A DNA stretch of 64,000 nt from Stagonosporopsis chrysanthemi (GCA_022560025.1 JAFISE010000087.1:62001-126000); one strand, 5' to 3'; positions 30,959 to 41,688 are shown, numbered from the stretch's first letter. Made by a program: numbers and translations. Notes: generated from the sequence alone by a model not told the origin.

Positions 30959-31768
30959 GCTGCTGATTGCGTAGTCCTCAGGGGGCCCACTTGATTTATT
31001 ATAAACGCAAAGGCGCTAGCTGGAAACATTATGTGTCCTCTGACCGGCTACACAGTACTCCGGTAATTCGGCACTGTTGTGCACGACATTCAGGCCCTGC
31101 TATAACAGTCCAGATTATTACAACTGCAATCAACATGTCTCGCACTGCTATACTTCCACCGTCAGTCTATGAAGGAACCTGACTCGCCCATTACCATACG
31201 TTGTCGAATCGCTGCCTTCGCCGAATATGCACAACATTCGGGCATTCAGCGAGATCGACCTAGCACATGCCCACGCAAATGTCCGGCAACTGAGCCATGC
31301 CAATGCTCCGCTGTCCGGCACTTATATCGCTATAGCCGCGTCCTAACTCCAAAGAGTGTGGGGGAACAGGGATCGGCACGTAGATCCCCTGCAACAGGCA
31401 TGTTGTTTCGAACTTGGGCGCCAAGGCAATCTAAAACAAACTCCAGAAACTCCTGAGAAGAATGTCAATGCTGCTCCGCAAAGAAGGACCGCCTGTTTAT
31501 GTCTGATGATCAAACGTCCGGGACGGACGTACTGCTAATTGTGGAAGTCGAGTCGTCCTGCAATATGTTTGGTCTAGCAATTATGAACTGATATGTAGGA
31601 GACTCAGACTCGCACGGAAGGTGCTCAGACGAAGCTCTTCTATAAAATCTACTCTATCGCAACATCTCCGTAGAGCAAGTGCAGCACACTCACCTCAGCT
31701 CACCTCAGCTCACCCACTGGCCACCGCCTCTTCTCCCTCATCCACATCCCTCACACACACACCCAGCC
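30959..31768. promoter_or_regulatory. Intergenic region with TATA box before the secreted protein gene
   Basis: 810 bp. TATAAAAT at 31641-31648 lies 128 bp upstream of the ATG. A 10-bp direct duplication, CACCTCAGCT, is at 31691-31710, followed by a C/A-rich leader. No other gene was seen. Confidence 0.5.
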
Positions 31769-32302
31769 ATGAAGTTCTCCCTCCTTCTCCCCGTCCTGGC
31801 ATGCGCCACCAGCGTTCAAGGCGCCATAACTTGGACCCTCGCCAAAGCGGCAAACCCCACCGCAGACCAAGCCGATGCGTACGCCAAAATCGAGTCCGCC
31901 ATGCGCCTCGCCGTCGCGCGCCACAGCCGCCTCTCTTCCGCCTCCAAGACCCTTCGCGTCGTCTATGCTCCAGGCGTTCCCACTGCTGAAGCAAACTTCA
32001 ACGGCGACGTGCGCTTCGGGTCGAACCGTTCGTACATGAACGAGCGCACGGCGCTGCATGAGATCAGCCACACGCTAGGGATTGGGCAGACTTCCGCGTT
32101 CGACAGGAAGTGCGCGGCGGGGGATTGGAGGACGGCATTGCCGTTGTTGAGGAGCTGGGATGGAGCTGGTGCAGTTATTAACTGTGGGGGGAGTCACATT
32201 TGGCCGTATGGGTTGAATTATGATACGGAGTGGAGTGAGACGAATGCGGATAGGCATGTGAGGCTTATTGATGCTATGATTAAGGATGGGCTACAGGGGT
32301 AG
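31769..32302 (+). CDS. Small secreted protein with HExxHxxGxG zinc-protease signature
   Basis: A single exon of 177 residues. The signal peptide is MKFSLLLPVLACATSVQG. The mature protein has ITWTLAKAANPTADQADAY, then AMRLAVARHSRLSSASKTLRVVYAPGVPTA, then GDVRFGSNRSYMNERTALHEISHTLGIG. HEISHTLGIG fits the HExxHxxGxG form of a zinc-binding site, with two His and the catalytic Glu. Two Cys (in RKCAAGDW and INCGGSHIWPYG) could form a disulfide. I recall related bacterial and fungal secreted proteins in which this module is joined to a ricin-B-type lectin; here no lectin is present. Proteolytic activity is inferred from the motif and has not been shown. Confidence 0.8.
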   Translation: MKFSLLLPVLACATSVQGAITWTLAKAANPTADQADAYAKIESAMRLAVARHSRLSSASKTLRVVYAPGVPTAEANFNGDVRFGSNRSYMNERTALHEISHTLGIGQTSAFDRKCAAGDWRTALPLLRSWDGAGAVINCGGSHIWPYGLNYDTEWSETNADRHVRLIDAMIKDGLQG

Positions 32303-33168
32303 GATGGCGGTGATTAGTGATGAATAGGAAAGGCACGGGTTTTACTTGAGTCGAGCTACGATATCCGGATTGCAGGTTATATGCTTTTGGCAATGAAACT
32401 CTTGGTCGATTCAATATGTTTAAACATCCTACACACCAGACATCTTATAGGTGCTCAACAAAAGCCCATGAAGTTCGGTCTACCCAGCATCTCAGACAAA
32501 CAAGTAAGACCTCGTGTGTCAACTTGAAGAACTCGACGACGAGGAGGTCTTCTGCTAACGTTCTTTCTCCTGGAAAGCCCGCGCATGAGAAGATGCGATC
32601 CATCTTTGAACTGACGATCACTTACTGCAGGAAACAAGCAACTGCATTTGGAAATGTTCCATTGTCTATTATATCAGCGTCTATTGCTGAGTGGAGAGTG
32701 TTGGTTCGCAGACCATATCCTGCCACTATGTACGGCTCAGGTAAGCGATAGCCGCCGCAGGATTGACAATCATGACCTCATTAAGATGGTTTTGTCTTGA
32801 TGGACCCGTGCGAATGGAAGGTAAGCTAAGACTTTGTCTCCTTTCAGCAAGCTGCATTGAAATCACACCTCAGCAGTACGTTGGGCGTTTTATATTCGTT
32901 CAGTTTTGTTCAACATGGGAAATCTCTCGACCTTAGGAATCTTTCCCAGGCTGAGTCAGATGTGTGGTTGATGATTGGTCTAAGTAGAGTACAACGACTA
33001 CCCCGTAAGCCTTGTAGCGAATCAGTACAGGAAGCCAAGGTAAGTGCATGCAAGAGTTAGAATAGTTCTCATAACAGCTGAATGTGTTGTTCCATGAAGC
33101 GTCGCTGACCTTGAGCAGCATATCATCCCGCTTTGTTCCAGGTTCATGAATGTAGCACCTCAGCCATC
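32303..33168. other. Intergenic region, 866 bp
   Basis: The stretch before the decayed P450. I found no convincing frame, repeat or RNA gene. Confidence 0.5.
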
Positions 33169-34947
33169 ATGTCCATTACTTTCTATTCTGCTGTGACTGC
33201 TGTGGTCGTTGTAATTCTGTACCACCTTATCAAGGTTGGACAAAGGCCGGCGGACTATCCTCCTGGACCACCGACGTTGCCGTTAATTGGTAACCTTCAT
33301 TTAATGCCAGCTGAAAAAGGCCATCTACAGTTTCAGAAGTGGGCACAAGAACATGGTCCGATATATTCCTTAATGCTTGGTCCCACAGTGATGATTGTCT
33401 TGTCTTCGGACCAAGCAATCAAAGATTTACTGGACAAAAGGAGCAACATCTACTCCTCACGTCCAGATATGTATTTGGGTCAGATCATCAGTAGCAACTC
33501 CCGTATGCTGTTGATGGTACGTCAGAGAAGCTGTGTCTCCAAGTCGGATCCTACTAACAAAAATCGCAGGAGTACGGCGAAACCTGGCATTTGCTTCGTA
33601 AAATCGTCCACAATAGTCTGAACATCATAGCTTCGAAAACTTATGTCCCATACCAGGATCTTAAGAACAAGGCTATGCTCAAAGGGTTCATGGAGACCCC
33701 GGACTTGTTCATTGACTATATTCGGCGGTATACAAACTCTTTGACCACACAGATGGTCTTTGGCTTCCGAACCACAAGCTTGGATGATCCCAAACTGATA
33801 CAATTATACAGTGTAGGTAAGCAAAACTTCAAAGCTAGCAGTAATAACGGCAACCTAGGGGTTCGAAAAGTTCTCCGAGGTGATGGGCTCGCAAACAGCT
33901 GCCCTGCTCGACGTCTTCCCACTTTTGCGAAAATTACCAGATTGGGCGCTTCCTCTCCGGCGATACGCAAAAGAGCTACACAAGAAAGAAGGTGGGCTGT
34001 ACATGAAGCATTGACTAAATGCGAAAAGTGGTATGAGAAGCGGCTCTGCCAAGCCGTGTGTCTGTGTCGATATACTCCGCGCTCAAGATAAAGAGCATTT
34101 CTCTGATAAGCTCGCCGCTTACACAAATGGCTCATTACTGGAGGCGAGATCTGACACGACTTCTTCGACACTAGTAGGCTATAAGTGCTCCACTGATGCT
34201 CTCAGCATGCTCTTTCGTCGATAAATCCTTATTTTTTTCTCAGTCATTCAAGCCATGGTCCTATTTCCAGAGGTCATCAAGATCGCCCAGGAGGAGCTCG
34301 ACCGAGTCTGTGGTGATCGCTTCCCGACCCTGGACGATGTCCAAAACCTGCCATACATTCGCGGCTGTGTTAAGGAGAATATGCGCTGGATGCCCACTGG
34401 CATTCTCGGCATTCCTCACGCAGTCATCCAAGACGACGAGTACATGGGTTACAAGATTCCGAAAGGAGCTGGTGTGCTTTGGAATGTCTGGACAATTCAT
34501 ACGGATGAGAAGCGCCATCCTGATCCACGGCGTTTCGATCCTGCAAGATACATCAATGACGACCAGACATCCCAGGAGTCTGCGAACAACCCTGATGCCT
34601 CAATGCGAGATCACTTTCTTTTTGGCGCAGGTCGCCGCTTGTGTCAAAGCATGCATATCGCTGAACGGTCGTTGTTTCTCGCCATATCCAGGCTGCTCTG
34701 GGCCTTCAACCTCGAGAAGGCAACAGACGCTGATGGGAATGACATAGTGCCGGACGCAAGTGACCTGACCGAAGGACTTCTGGTGCAGCCGAAAGCCTTC
34801 CTAGCGAAGATCACCCCACACGATGCCAGTAAGGCGCAACAAGTACAATCGGAGTGGGCAAAGATGGAGAAGTCCCTAGATGAACATCTGCAGTGGAAGG
34901 ATCTTCCCGAGGGACTTGTCTGGAAGAAGTACGAGCAGAGCGGCTAG
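33169..34947 (+). pseudogene. Cytochrome P450 monooxygenase, probably decayed
   Basis: A microsomal class II P450. Exons by eye are 33169-33516, 33570-33812, 33859-34180 and 34244-34947, giving about 538 codons if the stop is ignored. Preserved features are the N-terminal membrane anchor, the PPGPPTLPLIGNLH hinge, WHLLRK in helix C, ENMR (ExxR), FDPARY and the heme loop FGAGRRLC. Lesions: TGA at 34012-34014, in the middle of exon 3, at a position where I expect Trp. The I-helix (A/G)GxDT motif reads ARSDTT. The exon 3 donor reads ATAAGT where GTAAGT would be expected. The heme loop has CQS where CxG is usual. A GC donor at 34178 would rescue that junction but not the stop. No short GT-AG intron I tried removes the TGA in frame. 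Confidence 0.8.
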
Positions 34948-35891
34948 GCTACGACACGAGCAGGCGAAGGGGTTCTGTCGCTGTTGAACGTCCGTCTTAA
35001 GAGGTGTGTCTACGTCATAGAATGATCTGAGTAAGGAGGTTCAATGGGGGAACCGCGTTCACGAGATGAAGTATGGATTCAGGATGCTACGGGGACGCTA
35101 GAGATTAGCTTTTGAACCCTTTCCCTCTTCACGGACAACATCCTCGGAAACATACCCTACAATCCCTGTCCACAGATTGTGAAACAGTTGTACATCTCGA
35201 CTGCGATAAAATCGATCAACATGTCGCGAGTGGCTTCTGATTGTGACAACCTTTTGCCATAGGACGCAAGCCTGTTGCGATTGGAAGAAGGCAATGACGT
35301 CATGTCATACACTGTTCCGCGCCGCACCATGACTCCAAAAATATATCTCCGAACTGAAGATCTTGAACCCTTACACGGACACACAACTCCATTCAGGCAT
35401 GTCTCACTTGGCTGTTACCGATGTCAGTCGAAGTGAGATGACCGCTAGCCACGTTGGCATCGATTACGGGCTTATCCTGGCAAGATACACCGCTTAACGC
35501 CCGCCTGGAAAACAAGGCAGAGTGAATGTTTGAGTGTAAACAAAAGCATATGGAGTGTCTTCACGAAACTCTGTCTCCGCATTCACTCACCTGCATGGAC
35601 AGGTGCATATCCGTTACACTAAAATTGTTCAAAACTCAGCGATTTAACGCCCGCATTGCCCCGCATTAGCCTAATTACATCTGTTTCTCTTATAACCCAG
35701 CAGCCACTTGCTGCATAGGCGCTGCCGACAGCCGTTGTTGATCCCTAAAGACTGTGACGAGTGGTTGTAACGTGACAGGATGTGCTATCACAACTTCACG
35801 CAACAGGTATTTGTTGGATCTCAGCAGTAAAGTAGTATAGACGTGCTGACATGCTTGCAGTATGAAAACACAATCTTCTTCACCTTGAACA
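34948..35891. other. Intergenic region, 944 bp
   Basis: It contains a TGACGTCA site at 35295-35302. The motif TTAACGCCCGC occurs twice, near 35494 and 35645. No gene was seen. Confidence 0.5.
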
Positions 35892-36524
35892 ATGCGTACT
35901 GATGGATCCAGTAATGGCTGTGGTCATATCGGTGAATCACACCACCAACCCTGGACCCTCTGCAATACAGCCCTCAACCGTCTGAACGACCTGCGCGGTC
36001 CTATGTCCCCACCACTTTCTCCCGCAGCTCCCAATCCCGCCCCCGTGAAACGCTCAGGATCGACGCGTCGCTTCTTCTCCCTCAGTCAGACCATCTCGCG
36101 CTCTGCATCCACAGCATCGCGCCGCACAATCTCCTCTCCGGATCCCTCCAACGAGACCTCATACTTTTCACCCACCACCGCGGAACTGGTCAACACGATT
36201 AACTATGCCACCCTCCCGGATCACCAGTTGAATGCTGTCCGTTGCGCGGACCCTACCAAGAAGTCCCAGATCAGCCGCGAGATGGATGTGTGCAAGGAAT
36301 GCAAGAGGTGGATCGGGGATATGCGGAATATGGTTGAGCGATATGACAAGACGGGAAGTATCCGGGGGACAACGGCATTTGAGACTTTTCTGAGGTATCA
36401 GAGTGAAGGGGGAGGTAGTCAAGATGGTGATTTGACGGTACCTCTGGACGACAGCGTAGACGGAGTTGCGTCGGGGGCGCGGGAGGCTATCATTCTAGGC
36501 CACCCCGGAGGTCAGTATTATTGA
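35892..36524 (+). CDS. Ser/Pro-rich hypothetical protein with conserved-looking C-terminal module
   Basis: Not recognised. A single exon of 210 residues. Residues 35-95 are Pro/Ser/Arg-rich (MSPPLSPAAPNPAP, then RSGSTRRFFSLSQTISRSAS). The next part looks ordered: TTAELVNTINYATLPDHQLNAVRC, then REMDVCKECKRWIGDMRNMVERYDKTGSIRGTTAFETFLRYQ. The CKEC pair could bind metal, but no second pair is visible. It converges with the Cys/His-rich gene, stops 50 bp apart. No function is suggested. Confidence 0.6.
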   Translation: MRTDGSSNGCGHIGESHHQPWTLCNTALNRLNDLRGPMSPPLSPAAPNPAPVKRSGSTRRFFSLSQTISRSASTASRRTISSPDPSNETSYFSPTTAELVNTINYATLPDHQLNAVRCADPTKKSQISREMDVCKECKRWIGDMRNMVERYDKTGSIRGTTAFETFLRYQSEGGGSQDGDLTVPLDDSVDGVASGAREAIILGHPGGQYY

Positions 36525-36574
36525 GGTCTGTGCAAGGAGCTTGGTGGGTCGATACCCCGATGTCGCTTTGTGTT

Positions 36575-37102
36575 TTACTTCTTCCCAAAAGACGCTCTAA
36601 TCCAGCCCATGACGCCTCCATCCTTGACTCCATTGTCCTCTTCGTTATGCACAGCATCAGAACTTTGCGACAACACGCTATCATGCCTCCTCTTCCGCCC
36701 ACGCTTCTGAGCGGACTGATTCCCTTCCTTCCCCAACGACACAACAGGCCTCATCCCTGTCGCCGGCCGATATCCACGATTCATAACTGTGTCATTCACG
36801 CGCTCAAACTTTGGCACTTCATCCCCATCTCCCCTCACCCAAAACCTCCTTTTCTTCACGCTCTTCTCTCTCTGCAAGCCCCCAAGTGCAGCCTCACCAA
36901 AGTCCTCAGCAATCTTCCGATCCATAGCACATCCCGCGCATTCTGTCGCTCGCCCGCTTACACACTTTCTGGTCCTGTGCCGGTAGCGTCGACATGCTTT
37001 GCCTGCTGCTGGTACCCAAGAAGGCGAGAGGGTACAGTATATCCATTCGTGGAAGTAGGTGTGGGGGCAGTGCGCGTATGGCGCATAGACAGCGGTGCAC
37101 AT
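36575..37102 (-). CDS. Cys/His-rich N-terminal hypothetical protein
   Basis: Not recognised. A single exon of 175 residues. The first 60 residues contain C2, H11, C12, H14, H18, C23, C37, C47, C55 and C58, with W20 and several Tyr: YAHCPHTYFHEWIYC, later KACRRYRHRTRKC and ECAGC. This spacing suggests a small zinc-binding fold. The rest is basic and low complexity (KKRRFWVRGDGDEVPKFERVND; QKRGRKRRH), ending MGWIRASFGKK. I believe similar proteins occur as uncharacterised families in filamentous ascomycetes. An upstream non-coding or spliced exon cannot be excluded. Confidence 0.6.
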   Translation of the reverse strand: MCTAVYAPYAHCPHTYFHEWIYCTLSPSWVPAAGKACRRYRHRTRKCVSGRATECAGCAMDRKIAEDFGEAALGGLQREKSVKKRRFWVRGDGDEVPKFERVNDTVMNRGYRPATGMRPVVSLGKEGNQSAQKRGRKRRHDSVLSQSSDAVHNEEDNGVKDGGVMGWIRASFGKK

Positions 37103-37389
37103 GGTAACGTAGGCGGGAGTGATTCATGAAAGGGTAAGTTGTTTGTTGGAAAGTGGGAAGAAGTGAGAGGTGCGAAAGATTAAGTGGAAGTCAGTGTGGC
37201 ATGAGTGGATGGTGAGCAGTGAAAGGAACATGTTCATAGTGATGATGACTCCTGTGAAACGCACCTTGCGCTGCGACAAGAAGGAGTTTAGGAGAAAGTC
37301 ACGCATTCTACATCTTCGGAGACAGCAATAGTGTGTCGTACTGGATGGTTGCAGAATTTCTCAAACCTTATTCACGTCTACTTGCTACC

Positions 37390-39658
37390 CTAAAACATCT
37401 TTGTCTCGAAGCGTTTGCGTAGATCCTCATACTTTTTGATGTCTCCAACACTTGGCCTTATTGTTTTGACTGCCTCCACGAGGTCAATTTCCTCGACAAT
37501 GTCGGAACGGCGACGAAGCGCATGCTGACCCGCCTTACGCAGCAGGGCTTCAAGATCGGCACCAGAGAAGTTGTTGCACTCTTCACGACGTCCGACCTCA
37601 GCCAATGATTCGCGAATCACTCCACGCTGCCGAATAAGGGCACGCAGGATATCGACGCGCTCTTCTGGCTTTGGCAATTCCACGTATAGTAACGTCTCTA
37701 GGCGGCCGGGACGCAGCATGGCTTCATCGATCATCTCAGGCCGATTGGTCGCGGCGATGAGGTAGATGCCTTCGCGCATATTGAGGCCATCCAACTCAGT
37801 AAGTAGTGTATTTACAACGCGCGCAGAAGCTTCGTGGAGTTCGCTGGACCGCTTGGGCACGAGGGCATCCAGCTCATCGAAGAAGATGACGCAGGGAACA
37901 GAGCTGCGGGCGCGCTGAAAGACCTGTCGGAGGGCACGTTCGGACTCTCCCACATACTAGGCTAAAGTTAGTCATTGAATCAAAACCGGTAGTGATATAG
38001 CATACCTTGTTCAGTAGCTCAGGACCCTTAACGCTGATAAAATTTGCTTTCGACTCTGCAGCAACGGCTTTGGCAAGCAGTGTCTTACCGCAACCAGGAG
38101 GTCCCCAAAGCAGCACACCTGTTGGTGCTGAGATACCGACTTTGGCGTAGCGCTGCGGATTTTGTATGGGTTCGACAATAGCCATCTCGAGCTCACCACG
38201 TACGCCTTCTAAGGCACCGACATCGCGCCACGTCGTGTCAGGCACTGTAGCGAAGCCCTCTCGCTTTGAAGATGGCGTAATAGCAGGCAGCACGGCCTGG
38301 AAAGCTTCCATAGAAATAACGGAGTCCTCGAACCCTTCAGGCCGGATGGCGTCTTTGTCACGAACTCGCTGGACCAGCCGTCTCCAAGACCGTATTGTGT
38401 CAGCATCGTCAGCGGTGACCTTAGCAATGTCGATCTCCATCTCGGTCTCGTTCGCCGCAGCTTGCTGTTCTAGTGCCTCGCGGTATCGCTCCATCTCCCA
38501 GGTACCAGCCTTGCTGACCAAATCCTTCAAATCTGCACCCACGAAGCCGGCGGTCATCTTAGCAAGAGTGGTGAAGTTAACATCCTCAGCAAGCTTGGGC
38601 TTCCGTGTGAGAGCTTTCAGGATGGACTCTCGCATGGCTTCGTTGGGCACGCCCATGTTGATCTCCGTATCAAAGCGTCCTCCACGGCGGAGCGCAGGGT
38701 CTAAACTATCGGGTCGATTCGACGCGGCCAAAACAATGACTGGCTTCCCGTCGTTGCCTTCCATTGCCAGGCTATCCATTGAGATAAGGAGCTGGGCGAC
38801 GATGCGCTTCTCCATCTGACTCTGCGCGCTATCCCGCTTGGGCGCAATAACATCAATCTCGTCGATGAAGATCAAGCAAGGCGCCACCTCTTTCGCACGA
38901 TCGAAGTGTTCCCGAATCTGCTTTTCCGACTCTCCAGACATGCCGGAGACGACGGATGGTCCAAGAATCTCGATGAATGGCACACCCATCTCGGCTGCGG
39001 CCGCTCGGCAGATGACGGTTTTTCCGCATCCAGGAGGTCCGTGGAGCAAGATACCGCGCGGGATAGGAATCTGGCGTTGAACATACTCTTCGGGACAGAG
39101 CAGCGGCAGGACCAAATGCTCCTTCAGCTGGTTCATTACCTTGCTCACACCACCGAGATCCTCCAGGCTGACACCGGTTGGTGGTGTGACATCGATCTTG
39201 GTCTCCTTGGGCTCTTTCTTCTGTCTTTTGCTCTCCCTATCTCCGCTAGTCTTGGACTCCCGCTTCTTACTACTCTTGTCTCCATTGAGCCCTGAGGAGG
39301 GTGCCACGGCGCCAGAGTTGGCCCATTGACCCACAATCTGCTTATTCATCCAATCAGCTGATTTGCTGTCCTTTTGTGCTTTCTCCTCCATCTCGCCAAA
39401 ATCTCCTTCGATATCAGCGATCTCGTCGTCCACCTCACTCTCGTCTTCGCGCATAACCTCAATAACGCGTTCGATGGAATCCTCGATTTGCTTCTTAGGC
39501 CGCCTTTTGAGGCTCGAGTTGGACTTTTGAATGTATTCCTGAATGGTTGCGACCCGGAGTTTTAGAGGCGACTCGTTTTTGTCGTCAAGATACTTGCGAA
39601 CAATCTGGTAGATGTCACGATCCAGGCCCTGCTGGAGGGATCGTCCGCGGGGTGCCAT
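37390..39658 (-). CDS. RIX7: Ribosome biogenesis AAA ATPase Rix7/NVL
   Basis: A nucleolar double-AAA ATPase that extracts Nsa1 from pre-60S particles in yeast. Exons read 39658-38006 and 37956-37390, giving 739 residues. The N-terminal domain (LDRDIYQIVRKYLDD) is followed by acidic and Lys-rich linkers. D1 has Walker A GPPGCGKT (207-214) and Walker B LIFIDEID (262-269). D2 has Walker A GPPGCGKT (519-526) and Walker B VIFFDELD. Arginine-finger region RRGGRFD lies in D1 and LRPGRLE in D2. The 49-bp intron (GTATGC, TGACTAAC branch, CTAG) splits D2 between PELLNK and YVGESERALR. The start at MAPRGRSLQQ was preferred to an upstream in-frame codon lying in the promoter. It is divergent with VPS20. 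Confidence 0.95.
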
Positions 39659-39929
39659 GGCCAGCCTGATTTCAGTGGAGGTATTGAACGCCGCACAGTA
39701 TTTAGGCAGCGATCCAGTGGTTTTGATCGAGGCTTGCCGCCGGTGTTCTTGATAACCTTCAGGGCTCCAATCCACAAATATTTTGCGAGCCTCGGACGCG
39801 GTCTTATCGATAACGCTAGCGCGGCTCGGTTCATCTTCGGCGTCGGCAAGGCGCCTACGTCAATCAAGGCAGGCACGCTCTCACAGTCAAAGTCACATTC
39901 ACTGATGCGCGGATGGGAACACTGGCAGC
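39659..39929. promoter_or_regulatory. Bidirectional promoter between RIX7 and VPS20
   Basis: 271 bp between divergent start codons. It holds CTTATCGATAACG at 39803-39815, roughly midway. No TATA box is evident. Confidence 0.7.
39803..39815. promoter_or_regulatory. Palindromic promoter element CTTATCGATAACG (copy 2)
   Basis: Identical over 13 bp to the element at 7205-7217 in the BCP1/GUA1 promoter. The distance is about 145 bp from the RIX7 start and 115 bp from the VPS20 start. A nearby CGGAC lies a few bases upstream in both copies. Confidence 0.5.
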
Positions 39930-40687
39930 ATGGGGAACACAAGCAGCTCGAATAAGATCTCCGCCCAGGACAAGTCTGTCTGCGTGGTTCCAGCTTCGGG
40001 CGCAACGTTAACGGCTGTAGGGCGATCCTGGACATGAAGAACCAGCGCGATAAACTGCGACAGTACCAGAAGCGCATCACTGTGCTGACCGACCGTGAGA
40101 AATCGATTGCGAAAGAGTGTCTGGCCAAGGGTGACACAAATAGAGCCAAGCTGGCGCTCAGGCGGAAGAAGTACCAGGAGGGACTGATCCAAAAGACCGA
40201 TGCACAGCTGGCGCAATTAGAGCAGCTCACGAGTGATGTTGAGTTCGCGCTTGTACAGAAAGACGTTTTGTATGGGCTGCAGCAGGGTACTGCGGTACTG
40301 AAGGAGATCCACAAGGAGATGGGTGGCATAGAAAATGTGGAGAAGCTGCTGGGAGAGAATGCCGAGGCAAGGGCATACCAAGAGGTGCGGACTACAACTC
40401 TGCTTTATTGCTTGAGAGGGTTTATCTTCTCCTATCTTTCTACACGTTACTCACCTCAGCCACAGGAAATCAGCGAGCTCCTCGCAAACAAAATGTCGAA
40501 CCAAGACGAAGACGAAGTCGAAGACGAGCTGGAGGCCTTGGAGAGAGAGATTATGCCCACTCCGCCAGTCAAACAACCCGAGTTCACACCGGAACAAAAG
40601 GCGCAGATGGCGAAGGAACGGGCGCAGAGACGAGCTAGAGAGCGCGCCGCAGAGGAGGAACAGAGGGCAGAGCCCATGCTGGCATAG
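39930..40687 (+). CDS. VPS20: ESCRT-III subunit Vps20/CHMP6
   Basis: It nucleates ESCRT-III filaments on endosomes during multivesicular body formation, linking ESCRT-II (Vps25) to Snf7. Exons are 39930-39973, 40021-40384 and 40466-40687, giving 209 residues. The tiny first exon encodes MGNTSSSNKISAQD, whose Gly2 is a good N-myristoylation site, as known for Vps20. The family core KAILDMKNQRDKLRQYQKRITVLTDRE follows directly over intron 1 (47 bp, an unusual GTCTGT donor). Long charged helices then lead to an acidic segment (DEDEVEDELEALEREI) typical of the autoinhibitory C-terminus. Intron 2 (81 bp) offers two in-frame acceptors 6 bp apart. Confidence 0.94.
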
Positions 40688-41019
40688 CCATAAACCGAGA
40701 TATATGTGCATTGAGCGAGGCGTTGGGGACATTTTGAGTACAGCGATCGATGTTGGGGTGTGCATAGAGCATTATAGACACCAAAGTCTTTGATTCAAGC
40801 GTGCACGTGCTTGCGTCTCCTCAAAAGCGCAACCAAGAGTGGCGATCGTGTCTTACAGCTTCGTCATTACTGATCATTCCTTATGGCCAACGAGCATCCC
40901 CTACGTTCTACCATTGTGTTAAGCTTCTCCACATCGATGCTGAGCACATTCACTCTCGAGCAACCAAGCTAAGCTACCCCACTACCCCACCACACACCTC
41001 AATCCCACCGTCACCCACC
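40688..41019. other. Intergenic region, 332 bp
   Basis: VPS20 3' UTR and promoter of the PITH gene, with a C/A-rich leader before the start. Nothing else was seen. Confidence 0.5.
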
Positions 41020-41688
41020 ATGTCGCACTCTCATTGCCACGATGAATCGCACAGCCACGACCATGGCGACCACGATCACGATCACGACCACAGCGATGAT
41101 ATCACGCCCGCGTTGCAAAACATCCTTTACTCGCAGATTGACTTCAGCGCGCTGCGCACCTTGAACGAAGAAGACAGCAACAGCGGCCGTGCAATCTGCC
41201 AGAAAACATGGGCGCAGCGCCTCGAACCCACACCTGAGCTCGTCTCCAGCGCCGATGAGCAGCTGCTCATGCTAGTCCCCTTCGCAGGCCAAGTACGCCT
41301 CCACTCGATCCTGCTGCGGACATCGGACAGCGAGTCGTCACCCAAGACGCTCAAGGTGTTTGCGAACTTTGGGGAGGACATGGATTTCGACACCGCCTCT
41401 GAGAAGGAGCCCACACAGACGTTTGAGATTGCGCGGACGAGTGAGGTCCAGGAGATTCCCGTGAAGAGGGTACATTTCAATAATACGCGCAGTCTGGCGC
41501 TGTTCTTTGAGGACAATTGGAGCCAGGGTGAGGAGGATGAGACAAGGATTAGCTATTTGGCGTTCAAGGGTGACTTTATGAAGCTGAACAAGGAGCCGGT
41601 CAGTGTACTGTATGAGGCTGCTGCGAACCCTGCGGATCATAAGGCTATTGCGGGTGTGAAGGAGGGTGTGGGGAGGGGTATACAGTAG
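41020..41688 (+). CDS. PITH domain protein (PITHD1-like)
   Basis: A single exon of 222 residues. The PITH domain is the C-terminal proteasome-interacting module of thioredoxin-like proteins; stand-alone versions such as PITHD1 also exist. The N-terminus is a His/Asp-rich stretch (HCHDESHSHDHGDHDHDHDH). The domain has LYSQIDFSALRTLNEED, SADEQLLMLVPFAGQVRLHSILLR, PKTLKVFANFGEDMDFDTA, the VHFNNTRSLALFFEDNW segment and a final ISYLAFKGDFMKL. The His-rich head could bind metal (inference). It converges with LSM8, 382 bp between stops. Confidence 0.9.
   Translation: MSHSHCHDESHSHDHGDHDHDHDHSDDITPALQNILYSQIDFSALRTLNEEDSNSGRAICQKTWAQRLEPTPELVSSADEQLLMLVPFAGQVRLHSILLRTSDSESSPKTLKVFANFGEDMDFDTASEKEPTQTFEIARTSEVQEIPVKRVHFNNTRSLALFFEDNWSQGEEDETRISYLAFKGDFMKLNKEPVSVLYEAAANPADHKAIAGVKEGVGRGIQ

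Noticed and set aside
32303..36524. Secondary-metabolite gene cluster around the P450
   Set aside because: No polyketide or peptide synthase, terpene cyclase or other tailoring enzyme lies nearby, and the P450 itself is decayed.
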